Assembly (NCBI GenBank): GCA_016779265.1 | Contig: JADHNY010000026.1 | Location: 1 to 40,467 of the forward strand | From: Pirellulales bacterium | GTDB taxonomy: Bacteria > Planctomycetota > Planctomycetia > Pirellulales > UBA1268 | Direction of reading: 5' to 3' | DNA length: 40,467 bases | In this document: in pieces, positions 26,404 to 34,109 of the stretch | Position numbering within the stretch: the stretch's first letter is position 1 | How the letters are laid out: every line of letters begins with the position of its first letter | Notes under the pieces: generated by a model | Databases searched by the model: none | What the model saw: only the letters and a program-made list of their open reading frames with translations | Told to the model about the DNA's origin: nothing | Program-made: the position numbers and the translations under genes

Positions 26404-27296
26404 GAAGGCTCTCGTGTCTTAGATCTGCCAACTGGTTGGCGGTTCGCGGCGACGTTCATCGTGTCCGCCGAGCGTTTACGCTTGTTGAACTGTTGGTCGT
26501 GATCGCGATCATCGGGATTCTTGTCAGCCTCCTGCTGCCTGCCGTGCAGGCTGCTCGAGAAGCTGCCCGCCGCTGCAGCTGTGCAAACAACGTGACGCAG
26601 ATTGGCCTCGCTCTGCACAACCATGAGTTTCATCTGGAGCACTTCCCTGCTGGTGTGACGAATCCCGATGGTCCGATTCGCAGCATTGAAGAAGGAACTG
26701 ACATCAGCTGGATCGTCAGGATTCTTCCGTATCTGGAACAGACGGCCTTGTCTCGCACCTTTGAGGAGGCCGCTGGAGCCTACGGCGATGCGAACAAGCC
26801 GGTTCGTGAAGCCCGTATCTCTGTTTTGATGTGTCCGTCTTCTCCGCAGCCATTTGCCTTCTCGGCAGACGAGAATGTTGCGAGCACCACGTATGCAGGC
26901 TGTCATCACGACGTTGAGGCGCCGATTGACAGCACGAACACCGGCGTCTTGTTTCTCAACAGCAAGATCCGCTTTAGCGACATTGAGGACGGCAGTTCGA
27001 ACACGCTGCTGATCGGCGAGCATTTTCTCAGCGAGCCCAATCTAGGCTGGATCTCAGGAACACGGGCAACCCTCCGGAACACATCCTCTGTCAGCGAGCC
27101 ACCGCAGCGGAGTGGCGTCGAGGCGGAGGAAGAGCCAGACCCGCTCTTTGTTGGCGGCTTTGGCAGCTTTCATCCCGGCATGATGATGGTGGGGATGGGC
27201 GACGGCTCAACCCGCGGGATCGCCAACACGGTTTCTGTTGAGGTGCTGCACCAGTTGGGGCATCGCAGCGACGGAGAAATTCCCCAAGAACGGTAA
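26400..27296 (+). CDS. DUF1559 prepilin-like protein, last gene of the secretion operon
   Basis: A 298-residue DUF1559 protein. It has a long basic leader (about 26 residues) before [18 protein letters not shown], with the prepilin cleavage expected before the Phe at about residue 27; Ala instead of Gly at the position before Phe is a departure from the usual site. The family block PAVQAAREAARRCSCANNVTQIGLALHNHE follows, and the C-terminus has the FHPGMMMVGMGDGSTRGI motif. The ATG overlaps the previous stop. It shares the fold of the DUF1559 protein at 15895, but here it sits inside a pilus-like operon and may be the major substrate or subunit of that apparatus. Confidence 0.9.
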   Translation: MRRLSCLRSANWLAVRGDVHRVRRAFTLVELLVVIAIIGILVSLLLPAVQAAREAARRCSCANNVTQIGLALHNHEFHLEHFPAGVTNPDGPIRSIEEGTDISWIVRILPYLEQTALSRTFEEAAGAYGDANKPVREARISVLMCPSSPQPFAFSADENVASTTYAGCHHDVEAPIDSTNTGVLFLNSKIRFSDIEDGSSNTLLIGEHFLSEPNLGWISGTRATLRNTSSVSEPPQRSGVEAEEEPDPLFVGGFGSFHPGMMMVGMGDGSTRGIANTVSVEVLHQLGHRSDGEIPQER

Positions 27297-27310
27297 TGCC
27301 TTATTTTCGC

Positions 27311-27352
27311 AGCCCGGTGGACTGGGGTGAGGTCCACCGGGCTGTGTTTTTG
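27311..27352 (+). terminator. Intrinsic terminator after the secretion operon
   Basis: A perfect 12-base stem (AGCCCGGTGGAC and GTCCACCGGGCT) with a nine-base loop begins 14 bases after the DUF1559 stop and is followed by GTGTTTTTG. This is the clearest terminator in the window and separates the secretion operon from the GntR-ABC operon. Confidence 0.88.
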
Positions 27353-27358
27353 TATGTG

Positions 27359-27380
27359 GTGTATTGGTATAGTGATACAC
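27359..27380 (+). promoter_or_regulatory. GntR/YtrA-type operator overlapping the -10 of the regulator gene
   Basis: GTGTAT (27359-27364) and ATACAC (27375-27380) form a perfect inverted repeat with a ten-base spacer. The spacer contains TATAGT (27368-27373), a good -10 element. The repeat ends exactly at the base before the ATG at 27381, so the RNA would begin about at the start codon. Autorepression by the encoded GntR protein is the simplest reading. Confidence 0.7.
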
Positions 27381-27803
27381 ATGGGCGGTCCACTTCCATT
27401 TTCTGCTCAGCCAACATCCGGGGTGCCGATCTATCGGCAGCTGGTCTCGCAGATCTCGGCACTCGCGGCTGGTGGGCAGCTGGTAGCCGGAGAGTTGCTG
27501 CCGAGCGTTCGCGCGGTTGCCGAGATGATCTCGGTGAACCCGATGACCGTTTCCAAGGCCTACTCACAGCTTGAAGCGGATGGCGTGGTTGAGCGGGTGC
27601 GTGGCAAGGGGATGCGGGTCTGCCAGACCGCGATCGCGTCGCTCGCTGCCCGGAAGGAGGCCCTGCGTCCGGTGGCTGACGAACTGGCGGCACGTTCCCG
27701 GCAGCTCGACCTCACGCTCGAACAGACGCTGGCGGTGGTGAAGGCTGCGGTGCGAGAGGCACCACATTCGTCGCAGGCAGATCGCGGCCAAGGAGGTTCC
27801 TGA
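27381..27803 (+). CDS. GntR-family (YtrA subfamily) transcriptional regulator
   Basis: A 140-residue regulator. A winged helix-turn-helix (about 15-80) carries the family pattern: GVPIYRQLVSQI, LPSVRAVAEMISVNPMTVSKAY, LEADGVVERVRGKGMRV. The C-terminal part (about 85-130) is a short helical dimerisation region with no large ligand domain, as in YtrA-type regulators, which usually control ABC transporter operons. An earlier in-frame start at 27327 lies inside the terminator and operator region, so the ATG at 27381 is preferred. No ribosome site can exist if the transcript is leaderless. The ABC ATPase starts two bases after its stop. Confidence 0.93.
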   Translation: MGGPLPFSAQPTSGVPIYRQLVSQISALAAGGQLVAGELLPSVRAVAEMISVNPMTVSKAYSQLEADGVVERVRGKGMRVCQTAIASLAARKEALRPVADELAARSRQLDLTLEQTLAVVKAAVREAPHSSQADRGQGGS

Positions 27804-27805
27804 CG

Positions 27806-28792
27806 ATGAGCAGCGAAGAGTCGGTGCGGATCCGCGGGCTCACCAAACGATTTCGCTCGAGCTGGCGGACGCACAGCGAGGTGCTCGCAGGCCTCGATCT
27901 CGATGTGCCGCGGGGCACGATCGTCGGTCTGCTCGGGGTGAACGGCTCCGGCAAAACCACCCTGCTGAAAACGCTCGTTGGCCTCCTCAAGGCTGATGCG
28001 GGCGAGGTGCGTGTGCTCGGCGATGACCCCTGGAAGATGCAGGCGGCCACCAAGCGTCGTGTGGGCTATGTGCCGCAGGAGGTGCGGGTGGCCCCCTGGA
28101 TGTCAGTTGCCGAGGTGGTCCGCTACACCGCCGCCTTTTACGGATCACAGTGGGATCAGGCCTGGGCGGAGGAGCTGCTCGATCGCTTCCGCCTTGAGCG
28201 GCGCGACCGGGCGGGCACGCTCTCCGGCGGCCAAACGCAGAAGCTGGGCCTCGTGCTGGCCCTTGGGCATCGGCCGGAACTGCTCCTGCTTGATGAGCCC
28301 GTGGCGGCGCTCGACCCGGTCGCTCGGCGGGAGCTGCTGGCCACACTCGTTCAGCTGGCTGATGAGACGGCGGGCAGTGACCACTCGCAGACGGTGCTCT
28401 TCTCCACGCACATCACGGCCGACCTGGAACGGGTCGCCACCCATGTGGCCCTGCTCAAGCACGGCCGGGTGGAGATCTTTGAAGAGATGGACCAGCTGAA
28501 GGAGTCGGTGCAGCGAGTGCGGATCACGTCGGCGGGACCGCTGCCAGACGTGGTGCCCGAGGGTGGCCTGTTGCACATGGAGCGGGATGTTCGCACGCTC
28601 TCCGCCACGCTCAGTGATGGCGGGGTGGCCCGCTGGCAGGCCTGGGCAGCAGCAGCGGGTGCCGAGTGCGCCGTCGAACTGCTGAACCTCGAAGAGCTAT
28701 TTATCGAACTGCACGGCGGGGCGTGCGATCCTCCTGGTCGAGAGCATGACGATGCGGTATCGGCAGCCCTCACAGAGCGAGGCCTGCCATGA
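27806..28792 (+). CDS. ABC transporter ATP-binding protein
   Basis: A 328-residue ABC-2-type ATPase. Walker A GVNGSGKTT (44-52), Q-loop VPQEV, signature LSGGQ (139-143), Walker B LLLLDEP (159-165) and the switch His202 (STH) are intact, so ATP hydrolysis is expected. The C-terminal extension (about 225-328) is typical of ABC-2 exporters. GGAGG stands before the ATG at 27806, inside the end of the regulator gene. The stop overlaps the next gene by four bases (ATGA). With the permease-like gene that follows it should form an exporter or a membrane-remodelling complex under GntR control. Confidence 0.95.
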   Translation: MSSEESVRIRGLTKRFRSSWRTHSEVLAGLDLDVPRGTIVGLLGVNGSGKTTLLKTLVGLLKADAGEVRVLGDDPWKMQAATKRRVGYVPQEVRVAPWMSVAEVVRYTAAFYGSQWDQAWAEELLDRFRLERRDRAGTLSGGQTQKLGLVLALGHRPELLLLDEPVAALDPVARRELLATLVQLADETAGSDHSQTVLFSTHITADLERVATHVALLKHGRVEIFEEMDQLKESVQRVRITSAGPLPDVVPEGGLLHMERDVRTLSATLSDGGVARWQAWAAAAGAECAVELLNLEELFIELHGGACDPPGREHDDAVSAALTERGLP

Positions 28793-30900
28793 GGCCAGTG
28801 ACTGCGTGTCTGAAGAGCTACGTGGCAGCCTGGTGGATGAAGCTGATTGCAGCCAGTGTGGTCTTCGCTGCAGTCAACGCCGTCATCTTTCTTGAGCCGA
28901 CGCCCATCTTTGAACCGGCCTGGCAGCATTCACGGCTGATGGCGTGGTATCAGCTTGGCCTCACAGGAGGCCCGCGTCGCAGTCCGCTATCGCCCACCGA
29001 GGTCGAGAACGTCGGGCTCGATGCCGGCTTCTTCACGCAGCCGTCCGACAGGATTCGCTCAGCGGTTTCACAGATGCCAAACCTGCAGGGCTGTCGGATT
29101 GAGCTTCCGCCCGAGAGCCGGCTTGGGCCGGAGGCTGCCGTGGCAGGTACGGGAGCAGCACTTTTTCTTGAACAAGCCAGCAGGCTCCCCAGGTTTGCAG
29201 CGATCGAGCTGCACGGCCAAACGTCGATCGCGGTGCTGGAGCCCCTGCGGGGCAGTCCAAAGATTCGAGAGCTGTATACGTCAGACCTGTTTGCCCTCGA
29301 CGCCGACTCAGCAGACGACTGGTTTGCCTCGCTCGTCGACATGGTGGTCTCGATGCCAGGACTTGAAGTCTGGGGCCTGCCACGGGATGCAGGGCAGCGG
29401 CTGCCTTTGCTCGACTCCGAGCGGCTCACGAAGCTGCGGCAGCATCCCTCCCTCCGCGTGCTGCTCGCGCCGCCGCGGGGCCTGGCTCTCGGGCCTGAGG
29501 CAGGTCCGCTGTGCACGAAGTTGTTTTCGCGCATGACCATTGGCGTGAGTCACGTCGACCGCGGCCGGCTCTCCGCCGCCTGGGGCATCCTGGCGGTGAC
29601 GATGTTTGTGGCAGCGCTTGTGGTGATCTCAATGGCGGGGATGCTTGTCCTCTCCTCTGCCACGCTGGTGCCGGGCTATGCCGAGGCGCATCGGAGGGCC
29701 ATGGCCACACTGCTGATGGCTCTCACGGGTGTGGCCGCTGTCTGCCTCTGGCGGGTGCAGGTGGCCGTGGTGCCGGCGGTGCTCTGGGCAGCCTTGTCGA
29801 CGATGCTGTCGGCAGTGGTGCTTGAGTGGGATCGCCGACGCGTGATGCCAGGAATCCTGGTGCTGCCAGCGAGCCTTGCCTGGTGCCTCGCGTTTCTCGT
29901 CCCGCTGTCGATTGTCGACTTGGGCTGGTGGTGGGTGTGGCTGGATACGTTTCTAGCCACGAATGAGCCAACGGGCACCACCTGGCTGGTGGCTGCGGCG
30001 GTTGGCCTGCTGATGGTGATCAGCTGGCGGGCGGCTGGCTGCTATGCCGTGTCGCTGGCGGCCCATGGTCGTACGAACGCAGTGACCTCCACACGGGGTG
30101 ATGTGTGGCAGCAGCTGGGACGCGGCGGCAGACGCGAACCACTCAAGGAAGCAAGCAAACTCTGGGGGCCAACGCCGGTGATCGCCAGAAAGGCCCTCAG
30201 GCTCGATCGGCTCAGCGGCAGTGAGTCTCCTGAAGGATGCAGGCAGCTGCTGCTGGAGGGCATGCTCGCGGTGCCACTCGGCCGCGTGCTGCTGCAGGGA
30301 GTGATGATCCTTCTGCTGGGGCCGCTGATGATGCGGCTGACCGTTCCTGCCTTTCGGGAGAACTGGCAGCTGCTCGTCGTTGCGGTCGCCGCCTTGGCGG
30401 TGGTCGGGGTGTGGATGCAGCCGGTGATGCTCTGGCACGATCGGGCTGCACGGATTCCAGGAGAGATCGGCAGCCTCCTGCCTCGGCAGGAGTATCTCGC
30501 CGCCTTGCGAGGCCTGCTCGCGCGACAGATGCGGCTTCCGGTTGTCGTGATGGTGGCGGTGATCGGTGGGGGGATTGGCCTCCAGACCGGGCAGTGGTGG
30601 ACCCTGCTGCCGCTTGCGGCCGCAGCCGTCGCGCTGGCTGTGATCACCGTCTCGGTGGTCGAACTGGTGCTTACGATCCGTGCGCCGCTGGCCAAGTTTT
30701 TCATCGCGTTTGTGATTGTCTATGCGTGTGTTGGCATTGGCGGAATCGCCATCGCGGTGCTCCTGAATCTTGAGCAGACGCTGTCGCAAAGGGAGTGGCT
30801 CAAGCTGCTACCCTTTGGGCTGCTGGCCGCACTAGCGATCGGCCTGCGGGCCTGGATGAACCGCCGTTTGAGCCGCTTTGAGTTTGGGCAGCTCGTGTAG
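28789..30900 (+). CDS. Twelve-helix membrane protein with large exported insert, ABC-2 permease-like partner
   Basis: A 703-residue membrane protein that I do not recognise as a standard permease. About twelve hydrophobic segments are visible (13-35, 265-295, 307-322, 325-345, 353-376, 398-414, 495-516, 526-548, 585-603, 606-630, 637-660, 672-690). Between the first and second lies a soluble insert of about 230 residues (36-264). This contains repeated short leucine-rich stretches: MPNLQGCRIEL, LPRFAAIELHG, SPKIRELYTSDL, MPGLEVWGL and HPSLRVLLAPP, reminiscent of leucine-rich repeats. A cytoplasmic stretch of about 80 residues lies between segments six and seven. It overlaps the ATPase gene by four bases and should be its membrane partner. 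Its cargo is unknown. Confidence 0.75.
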   Translation: MRPVTACLKSYVAAWWMKLIAASVVFAAVNAVIFLEPTPIFEPAWQHSRLMAWYQLGLTGGPRRSPLSPTEVENVGLDAGFFTQPSDRIRSAVSQMPNLQGCRIELPPESRLGPEAAVAGTGAALFLEQASRLPRFAAIELHGQTSIAVLEPLRGSPKIRELYTSDLFALDADSADDWFASLVDMVVSMPGLEVWGLPRDAGQRLPLLDSERLTKLRQHPSLRVLLAPPRGLALGPEAGPLCTKLFSRMTIGVSHVDRGRLSAAWGILAVTMFVAALVVISMAGMLVLSSATLVPGYAEAHRRAMATLLMALTGVAAVCLWRVQVAVVPAVLWAALSTMLSAVVLEWDRRRVMPGILVLPASLAWCLAFLVPLSIVDLGWWWVWLDTFLATNEPTGTTWLVAAAVGLLMVISWRAAGCYAVSLAAHGRTNAVTSTRGDVWQQLGRGGRREPLKEASKLWGPTPVIARKALRLDRLSGSESPEGCRQLLLEGMLAVPLGRVLLQGVMILLLGPLMMRLTVPAFRENWQLLVVAVAALAVVGVWMQPVMLWHDRAARIPGEIGSLLPRQEYLAALRGLLARQMRLPVVVMVAVIGGGIGLQTGQWWTLLPLAAAAVALAVITVSVVELVLTIRAPLAKFFIAFVIVYACVGIGGIAIAVLLNLEQTLSQREWLKLLPFGLLAALAIGLRAWMNRRLSRFEFGQLV

Positions 30901-30903
30901 CGG

Positions 30904-30923
30904 GGCAGGCTCTCCTCCCTGCC
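30904..30923 (+). repeat. Hairpin just after the membrane protein gene
   Basis: GGCAGG and CCTGCC form a six-base stem with an eight-base loop beginning three bases after the stop at 30900. There is no T run, so it is at best a weak terminator. Confidence 0.35.
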
Positions 30924-30929
30924 TGCGGC

Positions 30930-30944
30930 GGCGTATGATACGCC
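30930..30944 (+). promoter_or_regulatory. Palindromic -10 region before the PVC-type dehydrogenase gene
   Basis: GGCGTA and TACGCC flank TGA in a perfect palindrome, and TATGAT (30934-30939) inside it looks like a -10 hexamer. A start near 30946 would leave a 35-base leader with a GGGGGAGG ribosome site before the ATG at 30981. No clear -35 is seen. It may be both promoter and operator. Confidence 0.35.
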
Positions 30945-30980
30945 CTGGCAACAGTCGGTTTTTCTGCAGGGGGAGGCGGT

Positions 30981-33900
30981 ATGAACAGGGTAGCTCAAGG
31001 CGTTCGGTCGGTTGGCGTAGTCACGGCGATGGCAGTGGTCATGAGCCTCTCAACGCTCACGTCCGCTGCGGAGTTTCCAACACCCGCCGATACAGAGACG
31101 TCGGAAGCTCAGCCGATGGCTGCCCGGGAGGCGGCGGCAACAGCATCGTTGCCCCCCGGCTTTCGGCTGGAGGTGTTTGCGTCTGAGCCTGATGTCTGCA
31201 ATCCGATCGCGATGGCCACCGATGGCCAAGGCCGGCTGTGGGTGGCTGAGAACTACACCTGGGCCGGCAATGGCCTCGGCGTCTGGGACGATTCGCTGCG
31301 GGATCGGCTGGTGGTCTTTGAGGACCTCGATGGAGATGGTCGGCATGACGAGCGGACGGTGTTTTGGGAGGGAGGTACGCGGCTGACAAGCGTTGCGGTG
31401 GGCCTGGGGGGCGTGTGGGTGATTGACCTGCCGCAGGTGCTCTTCATTCCGGATCACGACAACGACCTCGTGCCCGATGGTCCACCGGAAGTGGTGCTCG
31501 ATGGACTGGATGAGACAAGTGTTGGCCACACGCCGGCCAATGGACTCACCTGGGGGCCCGACGGCTGGCTCTGGGGGCGGCACGGCATCCAGGGCACATC
31601 CAAGATTGGGGTGCCAGCCGCCACCGACTCACAGCGGATTCAGATCAACACAGGCGTGTGGCGATACCATCCGACTCATCGCGTGGTGGAGAAGGTCCTC
31701 GACGGCATGACCAACTCCTGGGGCACCGACTTCGATGCCCATGGGGAGACGTTTGTCATCAACACCGTGATCGGCCACCTCTGGCACGCGGTGTATGGCT
31801 CGCATGTGGAGCGGATGTATGGCACGGATCTTGAGCCACATGTCTATGGCCTCACGCCGCAGGTGGCGGATCATGTGCACTGGGATACCGGAGAGTCGTG
31901 GAGCGATGTCCGTGATGGTGTTTCCGATGGTACGAGTGCCGCCGGTGGAGGCCATGCGCACATCGGTCTGATGATCTATCAGGGAGCTCGCTGGCCGGAG
32001 GCGTATCACGGCGGCGTGATGACACTCAATCTCCATGGTCGTCGCATCAATCACGACCTGCTGACTCCAGACGGAGCAGGCTACACCGCAGGTCATGGCG
32101 ACGACTTCTGCTTCATGGACGATCCGTTCTATCGCGGAATGGATCTGATCGCCGCTCCGGATGGCAACGTGTTTCTCGCTGACTGGTCTGACACCGGGGA
32201 GTGTCACGACCACGATGGCGTGCATCGGTCGAGTGGTCGGATCTACAAGCTGATCTATGGTGAGCCCACCGATGCTGCACCGCCCGATCTGGCAGCAGCA
32301 GATTCCGCAGAACTCCGCGCGTCGCTCTTCGAGAGCAATCAGTGGTGGAGCCGGGCTGCCGTACGGGAATGGCAGCACCGCAGCCGACAGGGGAGGGATC
32401 TCGCTGAGGACACCGCCTGGCTGCGGTCTCAGGCCGAAGAGGCAGCCGATCCGCTGCATCGGCTACGGGCGATCTGGGCACTGGCGGCGATTGGCGGGGG
32501 CCAGCAGACCGATCCACGACTGCCGGTGCTTGATGAGGCCTTTCTCGTTGAACGGCTCGGCGATGACGACGCGTTCGTGCGGAGCTGGGCGGTGCGGCTG
32601 CTTGTCGATGGCTGCCGACGTGGTGGTCGTCAGCCTTCGGCGGAGGCTGTCAGTCGTCTCGTGAGGCAAGCAGGCGACGACCTTGCTGCCCCGGTGCAAC
32701 TGCATCTGGCATCCGCGGTCGCGCGGCTTGAGGGTGCAGCTTCCTGGGAGCTTGCTGAAGCGTTGGCGTCGCAGGAGAGGTTCGCCGCAGATGCCCGATT
32801 CGGCCAGCTGATCTGGTATGGGCTGGCGGCAGCATCTGGCAGGCATGCGGAGCGGGCGGCCACACTGGCCGTGACAACGCAGCTGCCGAGCCTTCGGCAG
32901 AATCTCGCCCGCCGCGTGGCTGGCCTGGTGGAAACGCAGCCGCAGGCGAGTCTTCACCTCTTGCGGGCGGCAGTTGCGGCTGACGAGACCACTCGGGAGC
33001 AGCTGCTGGTTGGATTTGCTGATGGTCTGCGGGGCTGGCGACGAGCAGCGGCACCAGCAGGCTACGCCGCGTTGTCGCAACAGCTCGCAGCTGTCAGTGG
33101 TGACTCGCTGCAGGGCCGCCTGAGAGAACTCGATATCGTCTTCGGTGAGGGGCGTGGAGCAGAAGAAGTCCGCAGGATTGCCTTTGATGGCTCTGCGACG
33201 GCCGAGGCCCGGCGGGAAGCGATCGAAGCGTTTGCGGCAACCGATGCGGAGGATGCCGCCAAGGCTTTGCAGGGCCTGCTGGGCGACCGTTCCGTGATTG
33301 CCGCAGCCCTCAAGGGCCTGGCCCGCTTCGATGATCCGCAGACACCTGCCGTGGCGTTTGCGCGACTTGGCGTCTTCGCGCCCGATGATCGCCGTGCTCT
33401 GGTCGATCTGTTGGTGACCCGCCCGAGCTATGCATCGGCCCTGCTCGATGCGGTGGAGTCTGGACGCCTGAGGAGAGATGAGGTGTCGGCCTTCCATGCC
33501 AGGCAGATGGCTGACTTTGGTGATCCGCAGCTCACACAGCGGCTCGTTGCTGTATGGGGAGAGGTTCGTCAAACCAGTGCCGACCGAAAAGAGTTGGCAG
33601 AGCAGCTGCGAACCAGGCTCTCTGGGGAGTCGTTGGCGGCTGCGGATCGCTCGCGAGGCCGTGGCCTGTTTGCTCGCGACTGCACCAGCTGTCATGTGCT
33701 CTTTGGAGAGGGGAGAACGCTCGGGCCAGACCTGACCGGCTCCAATCGGGGCAACCTCGACTACCTGCTGGAGAACATCGTCGATCCAAGCGCCAGCGTT
33801 GGCGAGGGCTTTCGCGCGGTCACGTTCCTGCTGGCTGACGGTCGCTCATTGACCGGTGTGATCAGTGAGTCAGACGACCGCACGCTGACAGTCCGTACAG

Positions 33901-34088
33901 CCAGCGAAACGGTGGTTCTCGATCGTCGCGAAATCGATGAGCAGGTCGTGCAGTCCAAGAGCCTGATGCCCGATGGCCTGCTCGCGGCGTATCCCGAAAG
34001 CGATGTGCGTGACCTGATTGCATACCTGATGTCGCCGGAGCAGGTGCCGCTGCGGGAGGTAGCGGAGGCTGGTCCGGCCACGCGGTAG
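30981..34088 (+). CDS. PVC-type membrane-bound dehydrogenase with HEAT repeats and C-terminal heme domain
   Basis: A 1035-residue exported protein. After a signal peptide (1-29) comes a propeller-like dehydrogenase domain (about 55-430) of the planctomycete/verrucomicrobial type (TIGR02604-like): LPPGFRLEVFASEPDVCNP, MATDGQGRLWVAENY, GLTWGPDGWLWGRHGIQG, ADWSDTGECHDHDG. A long alpha-helical HEAT-like array follows (about 440-860). The C-terminus (about 885-1025) is the TIGR02603-like heme-binding domain with CTSCH (901-905), LGPDLTGSNRGNLDYLLENIVDPSA and a final LIAYLMSPE. Oxidation of a sugar or alcohol with electron transfer to the heme is the usual proposal but unproven. It stands alone, convergent with the DUF1080 gene 21 bases downstream. 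Confidence 0.92.
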   Translation: MNRVAQGVRSVGVVTAMAVVMSLSTLTSAAEFPTPADTETSEAQPMAAREAAATASLPPGFRLEVFASEPDVCNPIAMATDGQGRLWVAENYTWAGNGLGVWDDSLRDRLVVFEDLDGDGRHDERTVFWEGGTRLTSVAVGLGGVWVIDLPQVLFIPDHDNDLVPDGPPEVVLDGLDETSVGHTPANGLTWGPDGWLWGRHGIQGTSKIGVPAATDSQRIQINTGVWRYHPTHRVVEKVLDGMTNSWGTDFDAHGETFVINTVIGHLWHAVYGSHVERMYGTDLEPHVYGLTPQVADHVHWDTGESWSDVRDGVSDGTSAAGGGHAHIGLMIYQGARWPEAYHGGVMTLNLHGRRINHDLLTPDGAGYTAGHGDDFCFMDDPFYRGMDLIAAPDGNVFLADWSDTGECHDHDGVHRSSGRIYKLIYGEPTDAAPPDLAAADSAELRASLFESNQWWSRAAVREWQHRSRQGRDLAEDTAWLRSQAEEAADPLHRLRAIWALAAIGGGQQTDPRLPVLDEAFLVERLGDDDAFVRSWAVRLLVDGCRRGGRQPSAEAVSRLVRQAGDDLAAPVQLHLASAVARLEGAASWELAEALASQERFAADARFGQLIWYGLAAASGRHAERAATLAVTTQLPSLRQNLARRVAGLVETQPQASLHLLRAAVAADETTREQLLVGFADGLRGWRRAAAPAGYAALSQQLAAVSGDSLQGRLRELDIVFGEGRGAEEVRRIAFDGSATAEARREAIEAFAATDAEDAAKALQGLLGDRSVIAAALKGLARFDDPQTPAVAFARLGVFAPDDRRALVDLLVTRPSYASALLDAVESGRLRRDEVSAFHARQMADFGDPQLTQRLVAVWGEVRQTSADRKELAEQLRTRLSGESLAAADRSRGRGLFARDCTSCHVLFGEGRTLGPDLTGSNRGNLDYLLENIVDPSASVGEGFRAVTFLLADGRSLTGVISESDDRTLTVRTASETVVLDRREIDEQVVQSKSLMPDGLLAAYPESDVRDLIAYLMSPEQVPLREVAEAGPATR

Positions 34089-34109
34089 GCGGCTCTCGGT
34101 ACGGTGTCT

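Noticed and set aside
32463-33695. 410-codon minus frame antisense to the PVC-type dehydrogenase
   Set aside because: It is the complement of the HEAT-repeat region of a clear gene; Cys/Arg/Gln-rich with no recognisable domain. Long antisense frames are expected at high GC.
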